Shown piece by piece: positions 1-9,146 of a stretch of DNA of 64,000 bases. Each line of letters begins with the position of its first letter. The stretch's first letter is position 1. Position numbers and translations under genes: made by a program. The stretch is from positions 1-64,000 of the forward strand of contig NZ_NWUX01000021.1 of assembly GCF_002374315.1 (NCBI RefSeq), given 5' to 3'. The notes below the pieces were generated by a model. The model searched no databases, was not told the origin of the DNA, and saw only the letters and a list, made by a program, of their open reading frames with translations. This DNA is from Vreelandella nigrificans (GTDB taxonomy: Bacteria > Pseudomonadota > Gammaproteobacteria > Pseudomonadales > Halomonadaceae).

Positions 1-3000
1 ACTGTCGACGATGTGGTGTTACAGAAAACGCCCTTCAGCTTTGATGTTTCTGTATGGGAATTCTTCTGGCCGCTAATGCAGGGCGCCCGACTGGTGATGG
101 CCCCTCCAGGCGCTCACCGCGAGCCAGCACAACTGGCTGAGCTAATCCGTACCCACAACATCACTACACTGCACTTTGTACCTTCAATGCTTCAGGCCTT
201 CTTGGCGTACGGCGAGGTAGAGGACTGTACCAGCTTGACGCGCTTGGTGTGCAGCGGGGAGGCGCTACCGGCAGAGCTGCAGAACCAGGTATTTGCCCGC
301 TTGCCTCATACGGTGCTCTACAACCTCTACGGCCCCACCGAAGCGGCTATCGACGTTACCCACTGGACTTGCCAAGACGATGGGCTCAATCATGTAGCTA
401 TTGGACAACCGATCGCTGGTATCCGCACTTACGTACTGGATGGCGATCTTAACTTGGCGCCGCCCGGGGTTGCGGGTGAGCTTTATCTTGGTGGCGTGGG
501 CTTAGCTCGGGGCTACCTGCACCGCCAAGACCTTACTGCAGAACGTTTTATCGCTGATCCATTTGCGCAGGGCGAGCGCCTCTACCGCACCGGAGATTTG
601 GTGCGCTGGCGTATCGATGGTCAGCTTGAGTACCTGGGTCGCCTTGATCACCAGGTGAAGATTCGCGGCTTGCGTATCGAACTGGGTGAGATCGAGGCCG
701 AACTATTAGTTCAGCCGGAGGTTCGCGAGGCGGTGGTGGTAGCGCAAGAAGGCCCCAGTGGTTCGAGGCTGGTGGCCTATGTGGCTCCCCAGACCGGTAG
801 TGAGCTTGATAGCACCCTACTGCGTGAGGCGCTGGGTCAAAAGCTACCGGATTATATGGTACCGGGAGTGGTAGTCACGCTAGAGACATTGCCGCTGAAT
901 GCTAATGGGAAGGTGGATCGTAAGGCCCTACCCGAGCCAGATTTGACCAGTGGTTCGCAGTACGAACCGCCTCAAGGCGAAATAGAAGTAGCGCTGGCAG
1001 AGATCTGGTCAGAGATACTTGGCGTCGAAAGAGTGGGCCGCTACGACAACTTCTTCGAGCTGGGTGGGGATTCTATTCTCAGCCTTCAGATCGTCTCACG
1101 GTTGCAACGGGCTGGTTGGATGGTTACTCCGCGTCAAGTTTTTGAGCACCAGAGCATAGCCGAGTTAGCTCTGAACGCGACCGGTGCGCTGGAGGAGGCG
1201 CAAAAACGTAAAGTCGAGCTAAATGTATTGGCGGATTATCTGAGCAGTGAGCAGATCGAAGCCCTAGGATTAGACCAAGACAATATCGAAGATGTTTACC
1301 CCCTGTCGCCCACGCAAGAGGGGATGTTCTTCCACTCTCTGGAAGCGGAAGAACCGGGGCTCTACGTCAATCAATTGAACGTAGACGTCAGTGGCCTGGA
1401 TGCCGATAGACTAGTAAGGGCTTGGCAAGCTATGGTCGAGCGCCATGCCACGCTAAGAACAAGTTTCTTATGGCAGACGGGGATGGCGCGTCCACTACAA
1501 CTTGTCTTTAAGCAAGTGGAACCGGGAATAGTACTGTTGGATTGGCGCGATAGGACAGATGGGGTTGAAGAGTCCCTTGCCACCTATGCTGAGCAAGTAC
1601 TCAAACGCCAAATTGACTGGCTGACACCTCCATTAGCCTGGTTGCATTTGATTCGACTCGATGATGACCGCTATCAACTGATTTGGACTCGGCACCATAT
1701 CTTGTCCGATGGCTGGTCAGAAGCCCATCTAATCAACGAGTGGCTGGCCAGCTATGCGGAAGAACCCTTGGCGGCTGTTGGGCGACCCTACGGTGACTAT
1801 ATTCGCTGGTTGCAGCGCCAGGATGCCGCTTCGACTCAAGCTTTCTGGACATCGGAACTGGCGGGGCTGGAGGGGCCGACACTGTTGGCCGAGTCGAGCC
1901 GTCAAGAGAGTGAGGCCCAAGGCTTCGCCAAACGCTATACCCATCTAGGACGGCAAGATACCGCGCTACTAAAAGCTGCTGCTCAGCAGCAGCGAGTGAC
2001 CCTAAATACTTTGGTACAGGCAGCCTGGGGTGTGCTATTGCAGCGCTACTGTCATCAGGAACGGGTGGTGTTTGGCGCGACGGTATCCGGTCGCCCACCG
2101 AGCCTGAAAGGCGCTGAGGAGATGGTCGGTCTGTTCATCAACACCATCCCTGTGGCATTGGAGGCGCGGCCTGAGCAGAGTGTTGGTACTTACTTGCAGA
2201 GTGTGCAGGCGACCAATCTGAGCATTCGCGAGTATGAGCATGCCGCGCTAGCAGATATTCAACGCTGGTCTGGATCATCGGGCCGCGCCTTGTTCGACAG
2301 CATCATTGTATTTGAGAACTTCCCCGTCGATAGAACAATGCGTGATCAGCAGCGGCATGGTCTGCGCTTTGGTGAGGTTGCTGGGGAAGGCGTAACTGGC
2401 TACGCGATGGATCTGCAGGTGGTGATCGACGATGAACTGGAGATTGAATACTGCTATAGCCGAAGGGATTTCCCTGAGCCGTTCGTTGATGAACTGAAAT
2501 ATGCTATGGAACTGCTCATTCGTCAGATGGCGGAGTCGCCTGATCGGCCTGTGGGTGAGTTGGAATGGATTGAATCAACTCAATGGGATGCACTAAGTGA
2601 ATTGGGCCAGAGTGGCCGCAGCGGGTTCTCACGGATGCCTGTGCATCGCCGCATCGCCGCGCATGCTGTTACTCGGCCAGATAATATTGCGCTTCGAATG
2701 GGTGACCAAGCTTTAAGCCATGCGCAGTTGAATGCTCAGGCTAATCGCCTTGCCCATTATCTGCGCGAGCAAGGTGTGGGGCCAGATGTGCGGGTTGGCG
2801 TGGCGCTCGAACGCTCTCCTCAGGTCATTGTGACCTTGCTGGCTGTGCTCAAGGCGGGCGGTGCCTATGTACCTCTCGACCCGGCCTACCCATCCGAGCG
2901 CTTGAGTTTTATGATTAAAGATAGCGGTATGGCCATGCTGCTAACGCAGCGTAATGTACTGCCGCGTTTAGCAAAAGTGGACGGTATACCTTATGTCGAT

Positions 3001-5259
3001 TGCGAAGCGCTCGATCTAATCCGTTATGACGACACTGACCCCGGCCTGGTAGTGCACGAAGAATCACTGGCTTACGTGATCTATACTTCGGGCTCCACCG
3101 GCACACCGAAAGGCGTCACGGTGGCTCATGGCCCGCTGGCGATGCATTGCCAGGCGATCAGCGAGATCTATGATATGGAACCAGACTCCTGCGAGTTACA
3201 TTTCATGTCATTCTCCTTCGATGGTGCCCATGAGCGCTGGCTGACAGCCCTGTGCTCGGGGATGAGCCTAGCAATGCGGGAAGAAGAGCTATGGACAGCG
3301 GAACAGGCCTACACGGCCCTGCAACACTATCAAGCAGCGAACGTGGCCTTCCCGCCGGCCTATTTGAATCAAGTCGCTGACTGGGCAGAAGATCGTGATG
3401 ATACACCATCGGTGGAGTTATACGTTTTCGGTGGTGAAGCGATGCCCAAGGCAGCCTATGACAAAGCGCGCCGAACGTTGCGGCCTCGCTGGTTCATTAA
3501 TGGCTATGGGCCCACAGAAACGGTGGTGACGCCACTGTTGTGGAAGACACCCGCTGAGGAGACCTTTGACTGTGCCTATGCACCGATTGGTCGCCCCGTT
3601 GGCGAGCGGTCGCTCTACGTGTTGGATGACAACCTACAGTCGGTACCCAAGGGCGTTGTGGGCGAGTTGTATATCGGCGGATATGGTTTGGCGCGGGGCT
3701 ATCTTGGGCGTACCGGCTTGACCGCCGAGCGCTTTGTGGCCGATCCCTTCGACACCTTGGGTGGACGCCTCTACCGCACTGGAGATCTGGTGCGCTGGCG
3801 TGAAGATGGCAATATGGAATATATGGGCCGTGCAGATCACCAAGTGAAGGTGCGTGGCTTCCGTATTGAACTGGGTGAGATAGAGGCACGTGCCCGCGAG
3901 ATACCTGGCGTGAGTGACGTCGCCATCGTTACCCATGAAGTCTCGAATGGGCATCAATTGGTTGCTTATCTGGTAGCTGATGAGGCGGATGACTCTCGAT
4001 TAGTGCGCCGTGCACGCCGACACTTCGAAGCGCATCTGCCTGATTACATGGTGCCAACCCATATGATGGTGTTAACAGCCCTGCCGCGTATGGTCAATGG
4101 CAAGCTGGATCAGTCGGCGTTACCCGAGCCACGGCTGGATGAGAACCGCGAGCACGTGGCTCCCTCTACACCGGAAGCCCGACAACTCGCCGAGATTTGG
4201 CAGGACGTATTGGGTATCGAACGGGTCGGCGAAACCGACAACTTCTTTGAGTTGGGTGGAGACTCTCTGCTGAGCCTAAAAGTGTTGAGCCGAGTGCGCG
4301 CTCTAAAGGAGACTGCGCTTGATTTCAAACTGCGTGACCTGATGCAGAAGCCGACCATTGCTGGCTTGCTGGGGCTGGGAGAAGCTTCGGATGCCTTGCT
4401 GGATGGTGTGGTTATGCTCAATGGCGAGAGTCAGGGCCAGTCACCGCTGTTCTGCGTGCATGCTGGTATGGGAACCCTTTACGACTACCAGCCGCTGGCA
4501 CGGAGTCTACAGGGAGTATGTACGGTATATGGATTGCCGTGCCGGATGCTAACCGGCCCGCAACATTGTGATACGTCGCTGGAAGCAATGGCTGATGACT
4601 ATGCATCAACTATCCGCAGTATTCAGCCTCAGGGGCCTTACCGGATATTAGGCTGGTCTCTAGGTGGTACCTTGGCAGCAATGGTTGCGGCACGGCTTGA
4701 AAAGCAAGGCCAGGAGGTGAGCCTATTGGCGCTGGTGGATACCTATGTCCCTGGTAGCGGCCAGAAGAGCGAAGATGATTGGCAGGAGGATTTTGCGGCC
4801 TTTGTGTCGGTAATCTTGCCGAGTATTTCATCTGAGATGGTCGCCAATAGTGCTCATGAAGCGCCCCGTAATGAGCCCAGTGAAACGGAACTTGCCATTC
4901 TGCTAGAACGCTTGCTGGCGTCAGATAAGGCCCACGGACGGGAAGGTTATGCCGCTCTGGGTGGTGAGGAACTGGCTCGGATCTTCTGTGTGGCACGCCA
5001 TCTGAAGAGGCTCTCCCTACAGACTGATACCTTGCCAGCGTTGGGCTGTGAAGTGGATTGCTGGTGGTCAGAAGGGCGTCCGCAAAAGGAGCGGCAAGCG
5101 CTAACGCATCAAGTGGGGCAAGCGCCACGTCTTGCTATTGAAACTTCTGAGGATCACTTCTCGATTGTTTCCAGTAATTCGCTGTTGTTACAGGTGGTGG
5201 AAAAACTGCAAGTGGTGCCCCACCCATCAAAGCGTGTAGTAGAGAACTCACTAGTCTAA
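1..5259 (+). CDS. Non-ribosomal peptide synthetase, C-terminal part (A-PCP-C-A-PCP-TE), 5' end outside window
   Basis: Cytoplasmic assembly-line enzyme for a peptide siderophore. The reading frame is open to base 1, so the gene starts upstream. Order seen: adenylation domain missing its N-terminus (to about 940), carrier protein (LGGDSI, phosphopantetheine Ser codon 1072), condensation domain (about 1290-2600, HHILSDG at 1693-1713), full adenylation domain (about 2640-4130, YTSGSTGTPKG), second carrier (LGGDSL, Ser codon 4264) and type I thioesterase (GWSLGG at 4651, His codon 5155). My reading of the pocket residues is D-V-W-H-V-S-L-I-D for the first A domain, like EntF serine, and D-G-E-A-V-G-G-V-T for the second, whose Glu suits a basic residue such as hydroxyornithine. 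The terminal thioesterase marks this as the last synthetase of the line. The hydroxylase and acyltransferase at 10163-12606 fit a hydroxamate product. Confidence 0.96.
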   Translation, partial: TVDDVVLQKTPFSFDVSVWEFFWPLMQGARLVMAPPGAHREPAQLAELIRTHNITTLHFVPSMLQAFLAYGEVEDCTSLTRLVCSGEALPAELQNQVFARLPHTVLYNLYGPTEAAIDVTHWTCQDDGLNHVAIGQPIAGIRTYVLDGDLNLAPPGVAGELYLGGVGLARGYLHRQDLTAERFIADPFAQGERLYRTGDLVRWRIDGQLEYLGRLDHQVKIRGLRIELGEIEAELLVQPEVREAVVVAQEGPSGSRLVAYVAPQTGSELDSTLLREALGQKLPDYMVPGVVVTLETLPLNANGKVDRKALPEPDLTSGSQYEPPQGEIEVALAEIWSEILGVERVGRYDNFFELGGDSILSLQIVSRLQRAGWMVTPRQVFEHQSIAELALNATGALEEAQKRKVELNVLADYLSSEQIEALGLDQDNIEDVYPLSPTQEGMFFHSLEAEEPGLYVNQLNVDVSGLDADRLVRAWQAMVERHATLRTSFLWQTGMARPLQLVFKQVEPGIVLLDWRDRTDGVEESLATYAEQVLKRQIDWLTPPLAWLHLIRLDDDRYQLIWTRHHILSDGWSEAHLINEWLASYAEEPLAAVGRPYGDYIRWLQRQDAASTQAFWTSELAGLEGPTLLAESSRQESEAQGFAKRYTHLGRQDTALLKAAAQQQRVTLNTLVQAAWGVLLQRYCHQERVVFGATVSGRPPSLKGAEEMVGLFINTIPVALEARPEQSVGTYLQSVQATNLSIREYEHAALADIQRWSGSSGRALFDSIIVFENFPVDRTMRDQQRHGLRFGEVAGEGVTGYAMDLQVVIDDELEIEYCYSRRDFPEPFVDELKYAMELLIRQMAESPDRPVGELEWIESTQWDALSELGQSGRSGFSRMPVHRRIAAHAVTRPDNIALRMGDQALSHAQLNAQANRLAHYLREQGVGPDVRVGVALERSPQVIVTLLAVLKAGGAYVPLDPAYPSERLSFMIKDSGMAMLLTQRNVLPRLAKVDGIPYVDCEALDLIRYDDTDPGLVVHEESLAYVIYTSGSTGTPKGVTVAHGPLAMHCQAISEIYDMEPDSCELHFMSFSFDGAHERWLTALCSGMSLAMREEELWTAEQAYTALQHYQAANVAFPPAYLNQVADWAEDRDDTPSVELYVFGGEAMPKAAYDKARRTLRPRWFINGYGPTETVVTPLLWKTPAEETFDCAYAPIGRPVGERSLYVLDDNLQSVPKGVVGELYIGGYGLARGYLGRTGLTAERFVADPFDTLGGRLYRTGDLVRWREDGNMEYMGRADHQVKVRGFRIELGEIEARAREIPGVSDVAIVTHEVSNGHQLVAYLVADEADDSRLVRRARRHFEAHLPDYMVPTHMMVLTALPRMVNGKLDQSALPEPRLDENREHVAPSTPEARQLAEIWQDVLGIERVGETDNFFELGGDSLLSLKVLSRVRALKETALDFKLRDLMQKPTIAGLLGLGEASDALLDGVVMLNGESQGQSPLFCVHAGMGTLYDYQPLARSLQGVCTVYGLPCRMLTGPQHCDTSLEAMADDYASTIRSIQPQGPYRILGWSLGGTLAAMVAARLEKQGQEVSLLALVDTYVPGSGQKSEDDWQEDFAAFVSVILPSISSEMVANSAHEAPRNEPSETELAILLERLLASDKAHGREGYAALGGEELARIFCVARHLKRLSLQTDTLPALGCEVDCWWSEGRPQKERQALTHQVGQAPRLAIETSEDHFSIVSSNSLLLQVVEKLQVVPHPSKRVVENSLV

Positions 5260-5311
5260 GGGGTAACGCCAATCAGTTAAGGGTTTTTTCAATTAGTTCG
5301 TAGTGACGTGT

Positions 5312-5347
5312 TCCGGTGTCAGTTATCTTCTGATACCGGATTTTTTT
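5312..5347 (+). terminator. Rho-independent terminator of the NRPS operon
   Basis: An 11-bp stem (TCCGGTGTCAG with CTGATACCGGA, one G-U pair) closes a 7-base loop and is followed by seven T. It lies 53 bases after the NRPS stop codon. Confidence 0.88.
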
Positions 5348-5505
5348 ATGCATCTTAGTCAGATGATTGATTCAATCGCCTGTTTTTTTTAATTACTTTT
5401 AGGGTAATCTATAGAGCTATTCGACCTCTATGGATTAAGAGGTAAGAATTCCTGGGAGTGAAAGATTAAGAGAAATATATTCATCGTTTGAGAGGTGTTT
5501 TTGAT

Positions 5506-5533
5506 AAAAAAAAACAGTCCCTTATAGGGACTG
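5506..5533 (-). terminator. Rho-independent terminator of the siderophore receptor gene
   Basis: Read on the minus strand, a perfect 8-bp stem (CAGTCCCT with AGGGACTG) with a 3-base loop is followed by nine T. It lies about 30 bases downstream of the receptor stop codon. Confidence 0.88.
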
Positions 5534-5564
5534 AGTAATATGTAAAATACTCTTCTTCTAATTT

Positions 5565-7736
5565 TTAGAAGTCATATTTCATTGTTATCATGAAGTTACG
5601 TGGCGCCCCATAGTAATTGTTTCGTGTTGTCCCCCGAACTGAGGAGTAATACTCTTTATCAGTTAGGTTATTGCCGTTCAATGAAAGATCCAAGTTCTCA
5701 TTTACTCGATAGCCTACCATAGCAGACACAGTGGTATAGCCCCCTTGCTCGATACGAGTATCACCGCTTTCGGTATACACGTTGCTGACAGTATTTAAAC
5801 CAGCACCAAGGCGCCAGCCCTGATTTGGGTTGTCGCTGAAGCGGTAACGTGACCATAGGTTAAAGTTATGTTTTGGCGTGTCCGGCGAGAACGTGAGCCC
5901 CTCTGAGCTAGCGTCTCTCACGTACTCAGTTTGTGTATAGGCATAACCTGCACTGAGATCCAAGCGGGGTAACAGTTGACCGCTGACTTCCAGCTCTATG
6001 CCCTCACTCTTTGTTTCGCCAATGGGAATAGAGAAACCAGGGTTGTTCGGATCCGCATAGGCGCGATTGGAGTCTTTAATTCGGAAAACTGCGGCATGCC
6101 AGTTCAAGTCGCCTCCTGCATGGGAGCCCTTAATGCCGATCTCGTACTGCTCACCTTCTCTTGGTTTGATGGCATCTCCATTGCTACCCACAGCCGTTTG
6201 CGGCTCAAATATACCCGTGTAGCTAGTGTATAAATTGAGTCCTTCGTTTAAACGATAGATCAAACCGGCATAAGGAATGAATTCAGTGCCGTCATCACCG
6301 GATGCATTACCACTAGTGAAATCAGTGTAATTGTCAGTTTTCCATCGGTTGAAGCGGCCACCAAGGGCGACAGTAACGTCATTTCGAACATTGAAGCGTG
6401 TTTGAGCAAAAGCAGCGTACTGTTTGGTGTTAAATTCAGACCTGCTGCGGTCTCCATCGAAATCTGGTTCAGAGCGGCTGTATACTGGATCAAACAAATT
6501 CTGGGGGAGGTATATAGGATCGCCGTATACCCAATAGCTATTCCGATCTCTATTCTGGTAACTCGCACCTACTACTACTTCATGTGCACGTCCTGCTAGT
6601 TGGAATGGAGATCTAACTTGCGCTTCTAAATAGTCGTCCTGCTGTTCAAAATCAAGATCGATTTGTCGGATAGCAAAGTCGCCAGTATCTTGATCGGCTG
6701 TAAGCACACCTTCACTGCTTTTCCTCTGGCCTGCATCGCGATCCAACCTGTTGGCTTTGAACGTTAATTCGCCACCATTATTGAGGCGATGTTCAATCTC
6801 CAGAAAATAGCGCTGTGAATCTGCCGTTTGTTTGTCCCAGTCGGATCCGAGGAAGGTAGAGCGGTCTACATTAGGCAGGGAGCCATCACTGTATGCCGGT
6901 AATCCAGAGTTGGGTCTGAACTCTTCATCTTGTACCGTAACGCCCAGTGACATTGTTGTGTTAGGAGATAAGTCGAACTCAAGGGTGCCATAGCCGATTT
7001 GGTTCTCTGAGTATACGTGGTCAATGAAGGATCCCCTATCATCGTAGACACCTATGAAACGCCCCCGAACTCGCCCTTCGCTGTCTAGTGCGCCGGTAAT
7101 GTCTACAACGCTTCGATAAGCATCTTCCGTACCTGCAGAAAGAGAGACAGAAGCTTGGTTTTCCGCTAAAGCACGTTTGCGAACCAAATTGATGGTGCCG
7201 CTGGGTTCTCCGGAACCATGGAGAATGCCTGCTGGCCCACGCAGCACTTCAATACGGTCTAGTAGTGCTGTATCAAATACCCCGGTGCTTCCCCAGGCGC
7301 CGCCAACATCCTGGACTGGACTACCGTCCATGAGAAAGGAATCAATAGAGTAACCTCGTGCCTTGATCTCAAACTGATTGGTTCCATACCCGTTTACGGT
7401 GATGCCCGTGACGTTGCGCATGGCTTCAGAGAGAGAGGTAGTTCCTTGGTCGTCTAGGCGTTCTCGTGTCACAATGCTAACTGACTGAGGTGTTTCCTGT
7501 ACTAATTGTGGTACCAAACCGATGTTAGTACTTTCACTCGTATAAGAATTACTATTTTCGGTCATTCCATAGGGCAAACGCTCTCCGGTAACCGTTAGCT
7601 TAGAAAGTTCATTGTTATCACTGTCCGAGCTATTTGCCGATGTAGCATTCTGAGCGAGCACAGTCGCGGAAGCACTATAAGCAGCAACCGCAATGGCGGT
7701 CGTTAGCCACCGCTTACGGTAAGTGAGTTGACTCAT
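5565..7736 (-). CDS. TonB-dependent ferric-siderophore receptor (no signalling domain)
   Basis: Outer-membrane receptor of 723 residues that would import a ferric siderophore using TonB energy. It has a Sec signal peptide (cleavage near residue 29), a short TonB-box-like stretch (LTVTGERLP, about 46-54), a plug domain (about 75-190, with ETPQSVSIVT and LRGPAGILHGSG) and a beta-barrel ending in a C-terminal Phe (MKYDF). It lacks the N-terminal STN domain of the three receptors at 22-36 kb, so it should be controlled by iron alone. A Fur-box-like site sits 46 bases upstream. The sequence is most like the FhuE/FoxA/FpvA class. Its position between the synthetase and biosynthetic genes suggests it takes up the locus's own siderophore; this is inference. 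Confidence 0.95.
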   Translation of the reverse strand: MSQLTYRKRWLTTAIAVAAYSASATVLAQNATSANSSDSDNNELSKLTVTGERLPYGMTENSNSYTSESTNIGLVPQLVQETPQSVSIVTRERLDDQGTTSLSEAMRNVTGITVNGYGTNQFEIKARGYSIDSFLMDGSPVQDVGGAWGSTGVFDTALLDRIEVLRGPAGILHGSGEPSGTINLVRKRALAENQASVSLSAGTEDAYRSVVDITGALDSEGRVRGRFIGVYDDRGSFIDHVYSENQIGYGTLEFDLSPNTTMSLGVTVQDEEFRPNSGLPAYSDGSLPNVDRSTFLGSDWDKQTADSQRYFLEIEHRLNNGGELTFKANRLDRDAGQRKSSEGVLTADQDTGDFAIRQIDLDFEQQDDYLEAQVRSPFQLAGRAHEVVVGASYQNRDRNSYWVYGDPIYLPQNLFDPVYSRSEPDFDGDRSRSEFNTKQYAAFAQTRFNVRNDVTVALGGRFNRWKTDNYTDFTSGNASGDDGTEFIPYAGLIYRLNEGLNLYTSYTGIFEPQTAVGSNGDAIKPREGEQYEIGIKGSHAGGDLNWHAAVFRIKDSNRAYADPNNPGFSIPIGETKSEGIELEVSGQLLPRLDLSAGYAYTQTEYVRDASSEGLTFSPDTPKHNFNLWSRYRFSDNPNQGWRLGAGLNTVSNVYTESGDTRIEQGGYTTVSAMVGYRVNENLDLSLNGNNLTDKEYYSSVRGTTRNNYYGAPRNFMITMKYDF

Positions 7737-7781
7737 AAATGTTCTCCTTGGATGATTTTCGTTTTATCTTTAGTAAATATT

Positions 7782-7808
7782 AATTGTTATCGTTCGTATT
7801 ATCATTAT
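7782..7808 (-). promoter_or_regulatory. Fur box upstream of the TonB receptor
   Basis: Minus-strand ATAATGATAATACGAACGAT closely follows the GATAATGATAATCATTATC Fur consensus (interlocking NATWAT hexamers) and lies in the promoter region of the receptor at 7736. Confidence 0.75.
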
Positions 7809-8011
7809 ACGTGACGCAAAATCAACACTCGGGATGTCTGAAAGTTAGAGAGTGCGGTTTCTTGCTAGAAGGAGGAAGCGATCAATCCTATCGTTGCCTG
7901 GATGCTTGCCGTGGTAGCTTGTCGGACAATATTTTCAGGCGAAGAAGAGCTGGCTTATGTTGCTAGAAGCATGCTTTTTCTTGGGCGTCAAATGTCGTTG
8001 ACCAAGAGAAT

Positions 8012-8869
8012 CTATGTATCCTCAAGGACTTCTACAAGTGCCTCGGCGAAGCGCATGGCAGAGGGGAGACCCCCTAGAGGCCAGTAGTCTACTGGGATAT
8101 AGACAGTACTGCTGTTACGTAGACTTAATAAATTTTGCCAGAGTTCACTGTGATTGAGGCGATCACTAATGGTAGAAATATAAAGAGGACTCCTCATAAT
8201 AACCAGTTGTCCTTCAATGGTAGGTAGTTCGTCAATACTGACGACAGAAACTCCAGCGTGGCTGGTTGGCTTATCCCAGGCATTGGTAAGACCGAGTTGA
8301 TCTAAAACACCCTGAAGTAAACTGTTCTGACCATATATCCAAACGTGCCGCTCATCTCTGAACTGGGCTATAATAATTGGCTTCTGATTGTCAGGGAGCC
8401 GATAGCTTAATCTGGAAAGCTGCCGCTCAGATTCATCAATGAAACGCTGAGCAACTTCCTGAAGACTCAGGCGCTCCGCTAACGCCATAGTGAAGTCTAG
8501 AGTCGCCGTCCAAGGGGCTCCCGTAATAGGAAAAAGGGAGACGTTTTCGGTGGGGGCGATGCGCGCAAGAGCTTGGCTCAGGCGTACATTGTTTACCAAT
8601 ATCAGAGAGGGCTCTATGTGTGACATTAGCTCAAGGTTTGGCATAGGAGTTAAGCCTAGATCTATAGTCCCAACTGGAATTAATTCTCCGCTTGTCCATG
8701 TGTTGTATCCTTTCAGTAACGTTACACCGAAAGGCTTGATATCTAACATGGCTAATGTTTCTGCTGTAGCCCAATCGAAGGTTAAGATTGGCTGCCTTGT
8801 ATTGGAATGAGCCATGCTACAAAATGTAACAGATATGATCAATATAACTGCAAGTTTTGTCAGCCGCAT
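8012..8869 (-). CDS. Periplasmic ferric-siderophore-binding protein (FecB/FhuD-like)
   Basis: Predicted class III binding protein of an iron-siderophore ABC importer. The 285-residue product begins with a Sec signal peptide (MRLTKLAVILIISVTFCSMA). I chose ATG 8869 because upstream extension starts at a TTG and precedes the signal peptide with a charged stretch. Features shared with the three other binding proteins of the window are TFDWATAETLAMLDIKP near the N-terminus, P-NLE, QLGLTNAW, and a C-terminal GGLPSAMRFAEALVE. The gene is AT-richer than the biosynthetic genes beside it. It is read toward the receptor at 7736 but both have their own Fur-like site. No permease or ATPase is adjacent; the FhuB-type permease at 16204 is the only candidate partner here. 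Confidence 0.88.
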   Translation of the reverse strand: MRLTKLAVILIISVTFCSMAHSNTRQPILTFDWATAETLAMLDIKPFGVTLLKGYNTWTSGELIPVGTIDLGLTPMPNLELMSHIEPSLILVNNVRLSQALARIAPTENVSLFPITGAPWTATLDFTMALAERLSLQEVAQRFIDESERQLSRLSYRLPDNQKPIIIAQFRDERHVWIYGQNSLLQGVLDQLGLTNAWDKPTSHAGVSVVSIDELPTIEGQLVIMRSPLYISTISDRLNHSELWQNLLSLRNSSTVYIPVDYWPLGGLPSAMRFAEALVEVLEDT

Positions 8870-9025
8870 TTTGAAACCGTATTGTGATTTATAAATAAAA
8901 TTTATAATGATGTTTCGATGATATTTACTATCCAAGTCGAATGTTTCCCTCTTTCTGATGATGACTTCCCATTATTAATGTTGAGTGCATTTATCCATAA
9001 CCTTAACGGCATAAACATTAAATAC

Positions 9026-9044
9026 AATCATTATCATTAGTATT
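9026..9044 (-). promoter_or_regulatory. Fur box upstream of binding-protein gene
   Basis: AATCATTATCATTAGTATT is a strong match to the 19-bp Fur consensus, located about 160 bases before ATG 8869. Confidence 0.78.
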
Positions 9045-9089
9045 ATGCTCTGAGTTTGCGCTTACATGCAACCACCTGTTGCTCAAAAT

Positions 9090-9120
9090 GGTACCTGCGG
9101 CAAGAGGCGCCACAGGCACC
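9090..9120 (-). terminator. Terminator of the GNAT-monooxygenase-esterase operon
   Basis: On the minus strand a 12-bp GC-rich stem (GGTGCCTGTGGC with GCCGCAGGTACC, two G-U pairs) with a 7-base loop is followed by ATTTTG. It begins 27 bases after the esterase stop codon. Confidence 0.75.
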
Positions 9121-9146
9121 AGTCATGCCGTGCCCATTAGAGGCAA

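Larger units (their letters stand above)
5260..5564. other. Convergent intergenic region between NRPS and receptor
   Basis: No credible gene. It holds two facing terminators (5312-5347 for the NRPS, 5506-5533 for the receptor) separated by AT-rich DNA. Confidence 0.7.

Noticed and set aside
7784-8087. Plus-strand open frames between receptor and binding-protein genes
   Set aside because: They overlap the Fur region or the 3' end of the binding-protein gene, have no ribosome site and no recognisable protein features.
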